Of a DNA stretch of 64,000 nucleotides, positions 9,082-20,488 are shown piece after piece. Made by a program: the position numbers and the translations under genes. The notes below the pieces were generated by a model, which saw only the letters and a list, made by a program, of their open reading frames with translations, was not told the origin of the DNA and ran no database searches. Numbering within the stretch: the stretch's first letter is position 1; every line of letters begins with the position of its first letter. The DNA comes from Berberis thunbergii (Eukaryota > Streptophyta > Magnoliopsida > Ranunculales > Berberidaceae): positions 248,001-312,000 of the forward strand of contig QNQO01001163.1 in NCBI GenBank assembly GCA_003290165.1, in the 5' to 3' direction.

Positions 9082-10620
9082 ATGGGCAACAGTGTCAAAA
9101 TTGCTTCCAAGGATCCGTTATCCCTCGTCTGTATGAATCTCTTTGGTGATAGTTTGGTCGACAAAACTGAGTTGATCAAACTTCGTAATTTGTACTGTAT
9201 TCCTGAAGATTTGTATTTTGTTCCAGCATTTGGAGTGTCAGGTCCAATTGTACCTCCTCACAGGTTTATAGGCTTGCACCGAGGTGTGTTTGAGTTCGGA
9301 CTCCGATTTTCGATGCTTGATGATGTCTGGCAATGTTTTACTATTTTTTGTTTGCTTCCCGCTCAAATGGCGCCGAGGGGTTCAAGGTACTGCTAACAAT
9401 TATCTGGAGGGCTCATGATGCTGGCATTCGTTTGACTCCACTGATGATTCATTGCCTAACCAATGTTCACTTGGATTCCAGGGGTACCTGTATACTGACT
9501 TGTCCACCTTGTCTGCGTTTGATGGTTAGCAACACCAAATCCTGGGAGAAGCAATGGTTCTTGGCTTCGTTGGATTTTGGCTACTTCAAGCTCGGGAGTC
9601 GTAAAGTGTCCCAATACTTTCAGTTTGATCGTGGTGATTTCTTCTTTAGTTCAAGCGTAACTTTGCGTGTTCTTCTTGTGACGTTGGTCCTGCTGTTTTT
9701 CTTTTGTTTAAGAGAAGTTTGTTATTCCGTTTCTCAGTGAGTAAAAAAATGATTGGAGAAGAAGTTTTTGTAGCTTCCTTTGATTTCCATTGAGGAGGTA
9801 GTAATGCCAGAAGATGTTTTACGCAGTAGGCTGTTGCAGTGTTCTTATGGGGCTCACCTAGTGTTCGGTTCCCCAACTGAGGGGGTGGTTGTTCGTTGTG
9901 TGAGGAAGTGAAGCCTGGCCCAGCTCAGCTCCTCAGGCTTGCTGAGCTGGAGGCGAACGTGCCTCCTGTGGTTGCCTCGAGGAAGAGGCAGTCTTTTGTA
10001 ATGGCTACCTCTCCCTTGGGTGCCCGTACTTCAAAGACGCATACTCCTGTCTCGCTGCATCCTGAACCCCGTGGGATGGTCCTTGCTTCGGAAAAGGCCT
10101 TTGCCGATCTGCGTATGTCATACTCGAATGTCATTTATCGGGCAGAGGGTTCTTGCACTATTGTAGACTGCAAGGGTGTAAAGGCCACAATCCTTGTTGC
10201 TGACGCGGTAGTTGATGAAATGAGGGCTCAGCTAAGGGTTACCGAGTCCGACTTGGTGGCGACTCGTGCCGAGCTGAAGACGACCAAGGCAGAATTGGAG
10301 TGCCTGGATACTGCTATGGAGAAGTGGGCCTTTGAACAAAGGGCTGAAGAAGCTGAGAGGAAGCTGTCAGAGGCGAAGTGGACCGTCGAAGGGCTTCACC
10401 GTGCTCTAGAGGAGAAACAAATGTTGTTCAAGGAGCGTTCGCATTATGAAGCATTGCTGGATGCGGTAGATGTTGATGTGTCTGGGAGCTCCAAGAACTG
10501 ATTAAGGGAGAGTATCCTGACATTGATTTCGACTTCGCCTGCTATAGGAGTGCAGCTTTTGGGCCAATTCAGCGAGGGGAAGGCTCTGGCGCTGCGAGGC
10601 TAACTGATGAGTGTAGACAT
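9082..10620 (+). pseudogene. Antisense ORF of the TAT element, copy 1 (Transposase_28-like plus coiled coil)
   Basis: Starts ATGGGCAAC at 9082. The N-terminal half resembles the plant 'putative gypsy-type transposon' family (Pfam Transposase_28): 'LRNLYCIPEDLYFVPAFGVS', 'HRFIGLHRGVFEFGLRF', 'LTNVHLDSRG', 'FKLGSRKVSQYFQFDRG'. A one-base loss near 9375 shifts the frame from 9082-9396 into 9333-9740. A possible intron lies at about 9659-9711. The C-terminal half (9896-10501) is charged and coiled-coil-like ('VDEMRAQLRVTESDLVATRA'). Compared with copy 2 it lacks about 45-50 bp near 10485. It runs convergently to the minus-strand pol. The function of this family is not established, and the frameshift makes this copy defective. 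Confidence 0.68.
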
Positions 10621-10764
10621 GTTTTTTCTTTTGAATGAAAGTACTGTTTTGCTTTGCATCGTCATATTTTCTTTTATTGCTATGTAGAATGTAGGGTTTG
10701 TACTGTCAGGCAAAATTTTTTTGTCAGCTCAAATATATTGTTGTGTTACTTCGCGACAGATTAG

Positions 10765-11725
10765 GGGTTGATCAGCGGGAGTCGTCTTGGTCAAGAGTTG
10801 ACAAAATTCTTTCAATCCTTGCCTGCAATCTCCCTTAGTGTTGATGAACTAGGGCTAACTTTTGACTCCATTCCTTCGGTCATTGTGACTTGCACGGAGT
10901 GGGTTAGGCTTTGCGCGTCGGGAGCTGTTGTCATCAGTTTTGAACTGATTAAGCTTTCCTTGGTAAGTTTGGTGACCATTGTCTATATCAAGAGCAATGA
11001 TCCCTTGGTGAGTCGTCTTCACCAGTAGACAAGCGCTGACTAGACTCCCACTTCCTCAGCCATCGCGACTCGTGCGGAGTGGATTAGGGCTTTGGGAACA
11101 AAAAACCATCATCATCGGTTGGGAACTAATTAAGCTTACCTGGCTAATTCGATGATCATCGTTGGAATTTAGAGCAATGATCCATTGGCGAGTCGTCATC
11201 ATCAACGGACAAACGCTGACTAGACTCCCAATTTCTCAACTATCATGACCCGCACGGAGCGGATTAGGTTTTGGGCACTTGAAGTCGTCGTCATCAGCAA
11301 AAAACTAACTAAGCTTACCTGGCTAATTCGACGATCATCGTCTGCATTGAGAGCAATGATCCCTTGGTGAGTCGTCGTTATCAGCGGACAAGTACTAATT
11401 GGACTCCCACTTCCTCAGCCGTCATGACCCGCGCGAAGCGGATTAGGCTTTGGGCACCAGAAGTCGTCTTCATCCGTCGCGAAATGACTAAGCTTACCTG
11501 GCTAATTCGGCGATCATCGTCTGCATTGAGAACAATGATCCCTTGGCGAGTCGTCGACATCAGCGGACAAGCTCTTACTAAACTCTCACTTCCTCAGCCA
11601 TCATGGCGACAGAACGAATTAGGCTTTGAGCACTAGAAGCCGTCGTCATCAGCGGACAAGCGCTGATTAAAATCCCATTTTCTCTGCCGTCGAGACCCGC
11701 GTGAAGCGGATTAGGCTATGGAAAA
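10765..11725 (+). repeat. ~179-bp tandem repeat array 1
   Basis: About five copies of a ~179-bp unit, marked by AAGCTTACCTGGCTAATTCG at 11132, 11311 and 11490 and a variant at 10951. The array lies between the 3' ends of the antisense ORF and of pol. Small open frames inside it are repeat artefacts. Confidence 0.88.
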
Positions 11726-11801
11726 ATGTTCGAGTCTGGCCGTAATCGGGGTTAACGAAGGTTGCAATGGACAACAGTGGAAGTAGTAAAAACAAAATAA
11801 T

Positions 11802-12900
11802 TTATTGATAATACTTTTTTAAATGCTCTACATTCCATGGTCGTTTTAACTCGTCGTCATCGGTGACTTCCAGCCAGTATGTTCCTAGCATGTTAACTTT
11901 AGCAACTCTGTAAGGTCCTTTCCAATTCGGATTTAGTTTTCCTGCCCCGACTTCTTTTTGTTTTGTTGGGTATTCTGTAGTACCCAGTCTCCCACCTTGA
12001 ATTCGCGTGGCTTGACCTTCTTGTTGTAGTATTGCGCCATCTGTTGGTTCTAGGCGGCTATCTTGGTAAAACAGATCCCGCTTTTCGTCGGAGAGGTCTA
12101 GTCCCACGCGTAAGGCTTTGTCGTTCTTGTCATGTCTGAACTCTTTCATCAGAAAGGTTGGCACCTCAAGCTCTACCGAAACCGTAGCTTCTGACCCGTA
12201 TGCTAGGGCGAAGGATGTCTTTTCGGTAGGGTTTTTTTGGTTGTTCGATATGCCTAGAGTATTCCTGGTAGCTCTTTAACCCATTTTCCATTGGTTGCAT
12301 CAAATTTTCTTTTGATGGTTTCTAGGGTCGTCTGGTTTGTAACTTTCGCATGGCTGTTGCCCTGGGGGTGTCTTGGCGAGGAGAAGTAGTGCCTTACTCC
12401 CAGGCTTTTGCACAGTTCTTTCACCTTGCTACCTTCGATCTAGGTTCCATTGCCACTGACGAATACTCTGGGGATGCCAAATCTGTAGACGATGAAAGCC
12501 CATATGAATTTTTTGATCTAGATTTGCCCTATTTGGTGAAGTAGTCGACGACTACAAGAAGTAATCTTTTACCAGCTGATGTCGGGAGCGGTCTGATGAT
12601 GTCCATTCCCCAATACACAAACGACCATGGACTAGTTATTGGAGTTAGTGACTGGGGCGACATGTGGGTGTATGGTGTGAACCTCTGTCATTTGTAGCAC
12701 TTGCGGACTGTATCTTTGGCATCCTGCTACATGGTCGACCATTAGTACCCTAAAGTCAGGGACTTGTGGGCAAGAGTTCTCTCGCCTAGGTGATTCTCGC
12801 ATATGTCATTGTGGATAGCTTCCAAGACTTTTCTAGCCTTTGAAGGTGATAGACATCAGAGTAGTGGCCCTGTTACCGATCTCTTGTATAACTTGTCATT
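11802..12900 (-). pseudogene. Integrase of left TAT unit, decayed
   Basis: The C-terminal part (11802-12164) ends 'NPNWKGPYRVAKVNMLGTYW', typical of the post-core domain of Ty3/gypsy integrases. The core is readable only in pieces; 'WGMDII' near 12594-12611 carries the first catalytic aspartate, and a cysteine-rich zinc-finger remnant lies near 12690. Several stops and frame changes interrupt it. It would have inserted the cDNA copy of the element. Confidence 0.78.
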
Positions 12901-14009
12901 TAGGAGAGTATACTTTGCTGCTCTATTTTTAAGTTTCTGACTTCGACCTTATCTGTTGGTAAGGCTCCTGATGCTATATATTCTAGTATCGGAGTCAACC
13001 AATTGGGTTGTGTCTCCGCAGCGCATGTATTCATGTGCTCTTCTTCATCGAGGCTTGATTTCTCCTGATATATTCTAGTATGGGAGAGTTCGCTGGAGGC
13101 CGAGGATTCTTTCACTAGCTCGTCAGCCTTCTGGTTGTCATCTCAGGACTGTGTGAGCTGACAATTCTTGAACTTGCTTATTACGCCGAGTACCTTGTTG
13201 CGGTTGGCTATCATGCACGGATCTTTGCTATTGAAATCTCTTTTGACTTGCTTGACTATAGTCTTGAGTTGTTGTGTGTTGTTAGGTGATCTGTGCCGAT
13301 AGTTTTAGGTCTGACAAGAGGGCTTCATATTTGGCTTCATTGTTTGAAGCGGAGAAACCAAATCTGACGGCTTTTTTGAGGGTGAAGTAGCTAGGGGAGC
13401 GGAAAGTGATCCCTGCTACGCTCGCCTTATCAGTTGAAGATCTGTCGCAGCGCAGGGTCCAAACTTGGATATCGAATTCCGTTAGTTGGTAGCCACTTTC
13501 GATTTTTCTCCACCAGTGAATTCAACAATGAAATCCGCTAGTACCTGGGTTTTGATGGCGGTTATTGTAGCAAAGTTTATGTCAAACTGCCCGAGAACTA
13601 CTGACCATTTCACCATCCTGCTAGATAACTCAGGTTTATGTAATACCGAGCGGAGTAGGTGTTTGGTTAGGACCATAATGGACTGGGCCTGAAAATAGGG
13701 TATTAGTTTCCATGAGGATAGGACTAGTACCAAAGCTAGCTTTTCCAGGTTCAGATAGTGTGCTTCTGCTTTTACGACAATTTTGCTGGTGTAGTATACT
13801 GGCCTCTGGGTTCCATGGTAGTCACGTACGAGGGCTGAACTGACGTCTTTGGAAATATACTGGTACAAGTATAGTGTTTTAGCTATCGCGGGCTTCGAGA
13901 GTAGCTTTGGACTCCCCATGTATGTATTCAAGTTCTGAAAGGCTTGTTCGCATTCCTTGTTCCACGAAAATCCTTTCTCCTTATTAGTATTTTGAAGAAG
14001 GGAGGGCAT
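12900..14009 (-). pseudogene. RNase H region of left TAT unit
   Basis: The frame at 13482-14009 contains 'FSWNKECEQAFQNLNTYM', 'RPVYYTSKIVVKAEAHYLNL' and 'KWSVVLGQFDINFATITAIK', the RT connection and RNase H-like part of Ty3/gypsy pol. The piece at 12900-13115 ('NWLTPILEYIASGALPTDKV') is the linker towards integrase. Frames are separate and interrupted. The pre-insertion sequence CGAGAGTA at 13896-13903 is the empty-site counterpart of the hAT insertion in the right unit. Confidence 0.78.
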
Positions 14010-14029
14010 TTGTCAGACGACTTTGATAT

Positions 14030-14980
14030 AAATTTGTTTAGTGCTGCTACCCTCCTAGTCAGCCTCTGAACTTCTTTAATATTAGATAGGGACTTCACGT
14101 CAAGAAGAGCCTGAATTTGTTTTAGATCGGCCTCGATTCCCTTTTTGTTAACTATATAGCTTAGGAATTTTCCAAACTAGACTCCGAACATGCACTTTTG
14201 TGGGTTGAGCTTCATTTGGTAGTTTCTGAGTTGGTCGAATGCTTCGGCAAGGTCTCGTACGTGGTCAGGGCTGCGAAGGCTTTTGACTAGCATATCATTG
14301 ATGTATACTTCCATATTTCTATCGATCTATTGCTTGAACATTCGGTTGACCAATCATTGATAAGTAGTCCCAGCATTCTTTAAGCCGAATATTTCTATCG
14401 ATCTGTTGCTTGAACATTCGGTTGACCAATCATTGATAAGTAGCCCCGACATTCTTTAAGCCGAATGGCATCACCCTATAGTCGCATATTCCCTTTTTCA
14501 TCACGGAAGAGATTTTCTCTTGATCTGGGCGGTGCATTAATATTTGATTATAGCCAGATTATGCGTCCATAAAGCTGAGGAGGTTGTGTCCGGATGTGGC
14601 GTGTACGATCTGATCGATCCAGGGGAGTGAGAAGTTGTCTTTGGGGTGGGCTTTGTTTAGATCGGTGTAGTCTATGCACACTCTCCCCTTCTCCTCTTTC
14701 TTTTTTACGAGAACGGTGTTTTCCAGCCAATCAAGGCATCGTGCTTCCTTGATCATGTCTGGGTCGAGTAAACATTGTACCTCTTCGTTTAAGATAGCGT
14801 TTCTTTCGGGTGCCACGATTTTTTTTTTTTTTTAAATTTTGGTGGACAGTTTTCTTCGAGGGATCTACTTCGAGGAGATGGGCTATTATTGACGAATTGA
14901 TCCCCACCATATCCTGGATAGTCCAGGCAAAAATGTCCTGGTTACGCTTCAGTAGCTCCGTAAGTAGCTTCGCCACTTCC
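14030..14980 (-). pseudogene. Reverse transcriptase of left TAT unit, catalytically altered
   Basis: Minus-strand pieces include 'RVCIDYTDLNKAHPKDNF' and 'ATSGHNLLSFMDA'. The catalytic box reads V-Y-I-N-D (14292-14309), so the first aspartate of YxDD is replaced by asparagine. A stop follows FMDA, and a perfect-length 76-bp tandem duplication (14315-14466) shifts the frame. The unit therefore could not reverse-transcribe itself. Confidence 0.82.
14315..14466. repeat. 76-bp tandem duplication inside RT
   Basis: 14315-14390 and 14391-14466 are two nearly identical copies, both beginning ATTTCTATCGATCT and ending TTTAAGCCGAAT. The length is not a multiple of three. The right unit has one copy at the matching place. 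Confidence 0.93.
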
Positions 14981-15232
14981 TTGTTTAAGTGGGATCGATC
15001 TGAATGGGTTACTGTTCCAAGGGTTGTCGAGGTAGATTGTTAAGGTTTCTTTTTCTGGTTGTCCAACATTGGGCTTTCCCTGAGGGCTTATCGGTGCCTC
15101 GTCGCCCAGTGTCAGTTGTTCCTCTCTTAGACCTAGAGTTGGGTGGAGGATATCCTTGGCCTTTGAGTTTAGTGCTAGTTGCGGACCGCCGGATAGCGAA
15201 GTCATCATATATTGGCATTCCCTGGCCACTAA

Positions 15233-15613
15233 TTAGTCTTTTTTCAATGTACCGATCGTTTGGATCGTAGGATACTTAACACACTGGTGCAAGATGGAGA
15301 CCGCCACCCCCATCTGATGTAAGCAGTGTCTGCCGAGAACCACATTGTACACCGAAGGCATATCGACCACTATGAACTCTTGGAACAGGGTTTTATGAGT
15401 CGGTTGCTTTCTCGTTGTTATCGTCAGTAGTACATTTCCTACAAGGCATTGTTTCTCAGCATCGAAGTCGGTTAATGGATGACTATCAGGGATTAAGGCT
15501 GCTTCATCCATTTGCATGTTGCAGAGCATGCGAAGGAACAAGACGTACATCGAGCTTCCAGTATCAACCAGGGATCTTCTTACCTCCCATCTCTCAAGAA
15601 AAATTGTCACCAC
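15233..15613 (-). pseudogene. Aspartic protease of left TAT unit
   Basis: One uninterrupted frame of 126 residues contains the active-site motif in 'SLVDTGSSMYVLFLRM' and the C-terminal 'VVDMPSVYNVVLGRHCLHQM'. It is the best-preserved domain of the left unit and would process the Gag-Pol polyprotein. It is separated from gag and RT by frame breaks, so it is not part of a working polyprotein. Confidence 0.8.
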
Positions 15614-15620
15614 CAGGGCG

Positions 15621-16325
15621 TCATCGTGCTATATTTGTCCGCTCTCGAAGTCCTTCTATGTGAATGCCAGCGGTGCGCATGAGCCATGCTTCTGACCATG
15701 TGGTGTCGGCTGCCCATCGCGTATAGGTTGAATCCTCAAGCCTTGTAGAACCATTTTTTTTGGACCTTTTGGATAGTTCGGACTTTGAATGTGCTTCGTA
15801 AAGCGCATGTATACTAATGACCGAATGCTCCTCGAGTTTGGTCATTTCCCGCTCTTCTCTCTGGATGACAAAGCTTTGCATTTTATTTGCTGAATCTGTT
15901 GTGTTTACTAGATGATCCAGTGTCAGAAAGTTGTCAAACTCTCCTTTTTGTAGACCGTTAATGAAGGTTAAGACGGGCATCGCATCGTCGCATGATTGGA
16001 CGGTCCAGGTGTCAGAAGGTTGTCAAACTCTCCTTTTTGTTGAATCGGGTTAAATACGTCTCTTGCATCTCGTCAAATATTCGCTTCATCGATATTAAAA
16101 TACAATCATTAACTGGTCCAGGTGTGTGGGAAGAGATCGTACATCCGGCTCGAAATTCAACGGTGCTACCATGTGCACGGGGGTGTGATTGTGTTGCCTG
16201 CGCTTGACAGGAACTGCATTGATGGTATAAGCGCTGGATGAGTCCTTCGATTTTTGGTTGTTGCATGACTTGGTGGTCACCATCTCTGAGATTTGGTAGG
16301 AGACGACGCTTAGTATAAAGTCCAT
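15621..16325 (-). pseudogene. Shortened gag of left TAT unit
   Basis: Two frames: 16095-16325 with 'MVTTKSCNNQKSKDSSSAYT' (start near 16285) and 15621-15980 with 'LTFINGLQKGEFDNFLTLDH', the latter like the end of a TAT-lineage Gag. The whole region is far shorter than a usual Gag of this lineage, and no zinc knuckle (CX2CX4HX4C) was seen. This suggests an internal deletion and a non-autonomous element. Confidence 0.68.
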
Positions 16326-16335
16326 AACTATGTCA

Positions 16336-16356
16336 TCTCAACGGACAACACCAAAT
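16336..16356 (-). promoter_or_regulatory. Primer-binding site of left unit, decayed
   Basis: Next to LTR 2 the minus strand reads TTTGGTGTTGTCCGTTGAGA. It aligns base for base with the better-kept site beside LTR 3 but has several changes. Confidence 0.6.
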
Positions 16357-17031
16357 TGATGTAGTCGATTTTCACTCCCCTTTTTAACCCTGTTCTTGAT
16401 GACCTGCACAAGTAATGCGCGTGAGCTACATATCAGTGGCCGATGGCACTCTGATGCCAAAGTTAGACAGGGATCTGTGAAAGGTGTAATATTGTAACAT
16501 GGAATTTGTAGCGTACCTTAGCTTACCAACCTCATGTCATATTTATAGTGCAAGGAGTCCTGGTTCAACTAGGCATCATAGGCATAATTTAAAAAGGAAA
16601 ATCTTTAGTGGAGATCCCTCTCTAATTAAGAATCGTGCTATAGGAGGGAAGTTTCATGTTAGCTATGCATTCCTAGATATGCGAGAGATAGTTCCCAATC
16701 TAAGAGCAATCCGTAAAAATGAGTTTTCATGTGTGGAAGATACTCTGGAGTTTGCTTCCCAGTTGGAATCAGAGAGTAGTTGTAGTTGCTTATCTAAAGA
16801 TGATCCTTGAGATACTTGCCTGAATATGGCTTATGGGTATCGTGGATAGCTGTGAGACGTGTGGGTCTAGCAAGTTATGGGAGTTTGGACCCATTTGACG
16901 GACCACAGTTGAGCGAGCTTAGTACCGCTTGAGCTGGATCTTTATTGGGGCGATGCTTGAGCCCGTATTTCGTCGATATCATCAAGACACGTATTCGGCT
17001 CAGGAGTGTGACCATTTTTTATGTTTCATCA
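16357..17031 (-). repeat. LTR 2, shared middle LTR
   Basis: Begins TGATGTAGTC and ends ATGTTTCATCA. It serves as 3' LTR of the right unit and 5' LTR of the left unit. Sequence on its right side continues as the purine tract and antisense-ORF promoter region, exactly as beside LTR 1. Confidence 0.87.
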
Positions 17032-17195
17032 GCTACTCCTCCCGAGTTAGTGAGGTGTTTACATCGATCCACTGACTCGTCGAAAAGGCATCTGTACCAT
17101 CTTGATGATTGGACCTGAAGCGTTGGTTTTGAGCGACGCATTACATTTAATAGTTACGTGACTGCTCGAGGAGGGAAAGTTTGGTTTTCCTCCCC

Positions 17196-17203
17196 TATAA
17201 ATA
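17196..17203 (+). promoter_or_regulatory. TATA box of antisense ORF, copy 2
   Basis: TATAAATA within CCTCCCCTATAAATATTTAC, 84 bp before the ATG at 17280. It is conserved with copy 1 at 8998. Confidence 0.65.
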
Positions 17204-17279
17204 TTTACTATTTTGATTATGATTTCTCTATTGTTATTTTTGCTCTCTTTTCGAATCGTAGTATCTGTTATTTCTTCCA

Positions 17280-18899
17280 ATGGTCGATTGTGTCAAAATT
17301 GCTTCCAAGGATCCGTTATCGCTCGCCTGTATGGATCTCTTTGGTGATAGTCTGATCGACGAAATTGAGTTGATCAGACTTCTTAATTTGTACTGTATCC
17401 CTGGAGATTTGTATCTTATTACAACATCTGGAGTGTAAGGTCTGACTGTACCTCCTCACCGATTTACAGGTTTGCACCGCGGTATGTTTGAGTCTGGACT
17501 CCGATTTTTTATGCCTGATGATGTCTGGCGCTTCTTTACTCATTTTTGCTTGCCTCCCGCTCAGATGGCGCCGAACTAGTTTAATGTACTACTAGCAAAT
17601 CTCTTGAGGGCTCATGACATTGGCCTTTTTTTTACTCCACCGGTGATTCATCGCCTGACCAATGTTCGGCTGGATTCCAGGGGTATCGGTATATTGACTT
17701 GTCAACCTTGTTTACGTTTGACGGTGAGCAGCGCCTAATCCTGAGAGAAACAATGGTTTTTGGCTTCGGTGGATTCTGTCTACTTCAAGCTCGGGAATCA
17801 TAGCGTGTCTCGATACTTTCAATTCGATCGTGGTGAGTTCTTATTTAGTGCATGCGTATATTTGTGCATTCTTCTTGTGACGTTGGTCCTGATGTTTTTC
17901 CTTTGTTTCAGAAAAGTTTGTTATTTTGTCCCCCAGTGAGGAAGAAAAGCGATTGGAGAAGAAGTTTTTGGAGCGTCTTTGATTTTTGTTGAGGAAGTGG
18001 TAATGCTAGAAGATGTTGTACGTAACGGGTTGTTGTGGTGTTCTTATGGGGTTCACATCATGTCGGGTTCCCGGGCTGACGGGGTTGTTGTTCTTCGTGT
18101 GAAAGATGAGCCTGGCCCAGCTCAGCCCCTCCAAGCTTGCTGAGCTGGAGGCAAATGTGCCTCATGTGGTTGCCCTGAGGAATAGGTAGTCTTCTGCAGT
18201 GGTGGCTTCTCCCTTGGGTGCCCATACTTCGGAGCCGCATGTTCGTGTCTCACTGCATCCTGAAGCACATGGGATGGTCCTTGCTCTGGAGAAGGCATTT
18301 GCCTATCTGCAGATGTTGAACTCGGATGCCCTTTATCAAGCAAAGGGTTCTGGCACTTTAGCAGACCGCGAGGGTGTGGGGGGCACAACCTTTGTTGTTG
18401 ACGCGGTAGTTGATGAAATGAGGGCTCGGCTGAGGGTTACCAAGTTCGACTTGGTGTCGACTCGTGATGAGCTGAAGCGGACCAGGGCAGCACTAGAGTG
18501 CTTGGATATTGCTATGGACAGGTAGGCTTCTGAACGAAGGGTTGAAAAAGCTGATAGAAAGCAGTCAGAGGCGGAGTAGGCCGTCGAAAGGCAGCGGCTA
18601 GATGCTGCGATAGACGAAGGGCTTCGCCGTGCTCTAGAGGCGAAGCGGATGTTGTCCGAGGAGCATTCGCAATATGAAGCGTTGCTGGGCGCGTTAGATT
18701 TTGATGTGTCTGGCAGGAAGCCGCTAATCTTGTCCGAGGTAATTTGGGGCAAACTGGAACTCCAGGAATTGATTAAGGGAGAGTATCTCGACATTGATCA
18801 CGACTTCGCCTACTATAGGAGGGCAACTTTTCTACCAATTCAGCAAGGGGAAGGCTCTGGTGCTACGAGGCTAACTGATGAGGATGATGTTTCTCCTTA
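17280..18899 (+). pseudogene. Antisense ORF of the TAT element, copy 2
   Basis: Starts ATGGTCGATTGTGTC at 17280 and follows copy 1 through 'LLNLYCIPGDLYLITTSGV', 'HRFTGLHRGMFESGLRFF' and 'FKLGNHSVSRYFQFDRG', but has in-frame stops near 17437, 17576 and 17738. The C-terminal coiled-coil part (about 18199-18899) holds 'VDEMRARLRVTKFDLVSTRD' and 'DEGLRRALEAKRMLSEEHSQ', with two more stops, and ends at TAG 18897-18899. It retains the segment that copy 1 lost near 10485. The two copies together outline a product of roughly 500 residues, N-terminal Transposase_28-like and C-terminal coiled coil. Role unknown. Confidence 0.66.
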
Positions 18900-19074
18900 G
18901 ATTGTAATGTTTCTTCTTGGGCGAAATCATGTAGACATGTTTCTCTTTTGAATGAAAGTACTATTCTGCCATTGTCGTATTTACTTTTGTTGCTATGTAG
19001 ACTATAGGGTTTGTACTGTCAAGCAAAATTTTTTCGCCGGTCCAAATATATTGTTGTGTTGTGTTGTTGTCGCA

Positions 19075-20300
19075 GCTGATTAGGGGTTGATCCGTGGGAG
19101 TAGTCATTGGTCAAGAGTTGAACAAATTCTTTCAGTCGTTGCCTGCAAGGACTACCAGTGTTGGTGGACTAGCACTGACTATTGCCTCCATTCCTTCAGT
19201 CGTTGTGACCTGCGCGGAGTGGGTAGGCTTTGCTTGTCGGAAGTTGTTGTCATTAGTTTCGAACTGATTAAGCTTTGCTTGGTAAGTTCGGGGACCATTG
19301 TATGTATAAAGAGCAATGACCTTGACGAGTCATCGTCACCAGCGAACTTGCACCGACTAGACTCCCACTTCCTCAACAGTCGTGACCCGTGCAGAGCGAA
19401 TTGGGCTTTGGGAACCACAAACCATCTTCAACAGTTGCGAACTGACTAAGCTTATCTGGCTAATTCGGAGATCATCATCTGCATTGAGGGCAATGATCCC
19501 TTGGCGAGTCATCGTCATCAGCGGACAAGCGTTGACTAGACTCTCACTTCCTCAGCCATTGTGACTCGCGCGGAGCGAATTCAGCATTGGGCACCAAAAG
19601 TCACCGTCATCAGTCGCAAACTGACTAAGCTTACCTGGCTAATTCTGCGATCATCGTTTGCATTAATAGCAATGATCCCTTGGTGAGTCGTTATCATCAG
19701 TGGACAAACGCTAACTAGACTCCCACTTCTTCAACTACCCGCGCGGAGTGGATTAGGCTTTGGGAACCAGAAGCCGTCATCATCAATCGCGAACTGACTA
19801 AGCTTACATGGCTAATTCAGCGATCATCGACTGCATTGAGAGCAATGATCCCTTGGCGAGTAGTCGTCATCAGCGGAAAAATACTGACTAGACTCCCACT
19901 TTCTCAGCCGTCCTGACCCGCGCCTAGGGGATTAGGCTTTGGGCACCAGAAGTCATCGTCATCTGTCCTGAATTGACTAAACTTACCTGGCTAATTCGGC
20001 GATCATCATCACATTGAGAGCAATGATCCCTTGGCGAGTTGTCGTCATCAGCGGACAAACGCTAAATAAAGTACCACTTTCTCAACCGTCGTGACCCGTG
20101 TGGAATGGATTAGGCTTTGGACACTAGTAGTCGTCATCATCAGTCGCAAACTGTCTAAGCTTACCTGGCTAATTTGGCGATCATCGTCTGTATTGAGAGC
20201 AATGATCCCTAGGATAGTCGTCATCATCAGCAGACAAACGCTGACTAGACTCACAGTTTCTCTGTCGTCACGTCCCGCGCGGAGTGGATTAGGCTTTGGG
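19075..20300 (+). repeat. ~179-bp tandem repeat array 2
   Basis: Six to seven copies, with AAGCTT-type anchors at 19270, 19448, 19627, 19800, 19979 and 20157 (spacing 173-179). Same monomer and orientation as array 1. Confidence 0.88.
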
Positions 20301-20488
20301 CAAATGTCTGAGTTTGGCCGTAACTGGGTTAATGATGGTTGTAACAGATAGTAGTGAAAATTTTGGTAAAAGAAAAATATTTTATTGATAATACTTTTTT
20401 AGATGCTTTACATTCCATGGTCATTTTAACCCGCTGCCGTCGACGTCTTCCAACAAGTATGTTCCAAGTCTGTTAACCTAGCAAATCT

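Noticed and set aside
9082..10501. Possible host genes on the plus strand
   Set aside because: The same sequence occurs twice, each time between LTRs of the compound element and behind the same TATA box, so it belongs to the retroelement.
10765..11725. CRISPR-like array
   Set aside because: Repeats are head-to-tail 179-bp monomers without unique spacers, inside a plant retroelement.
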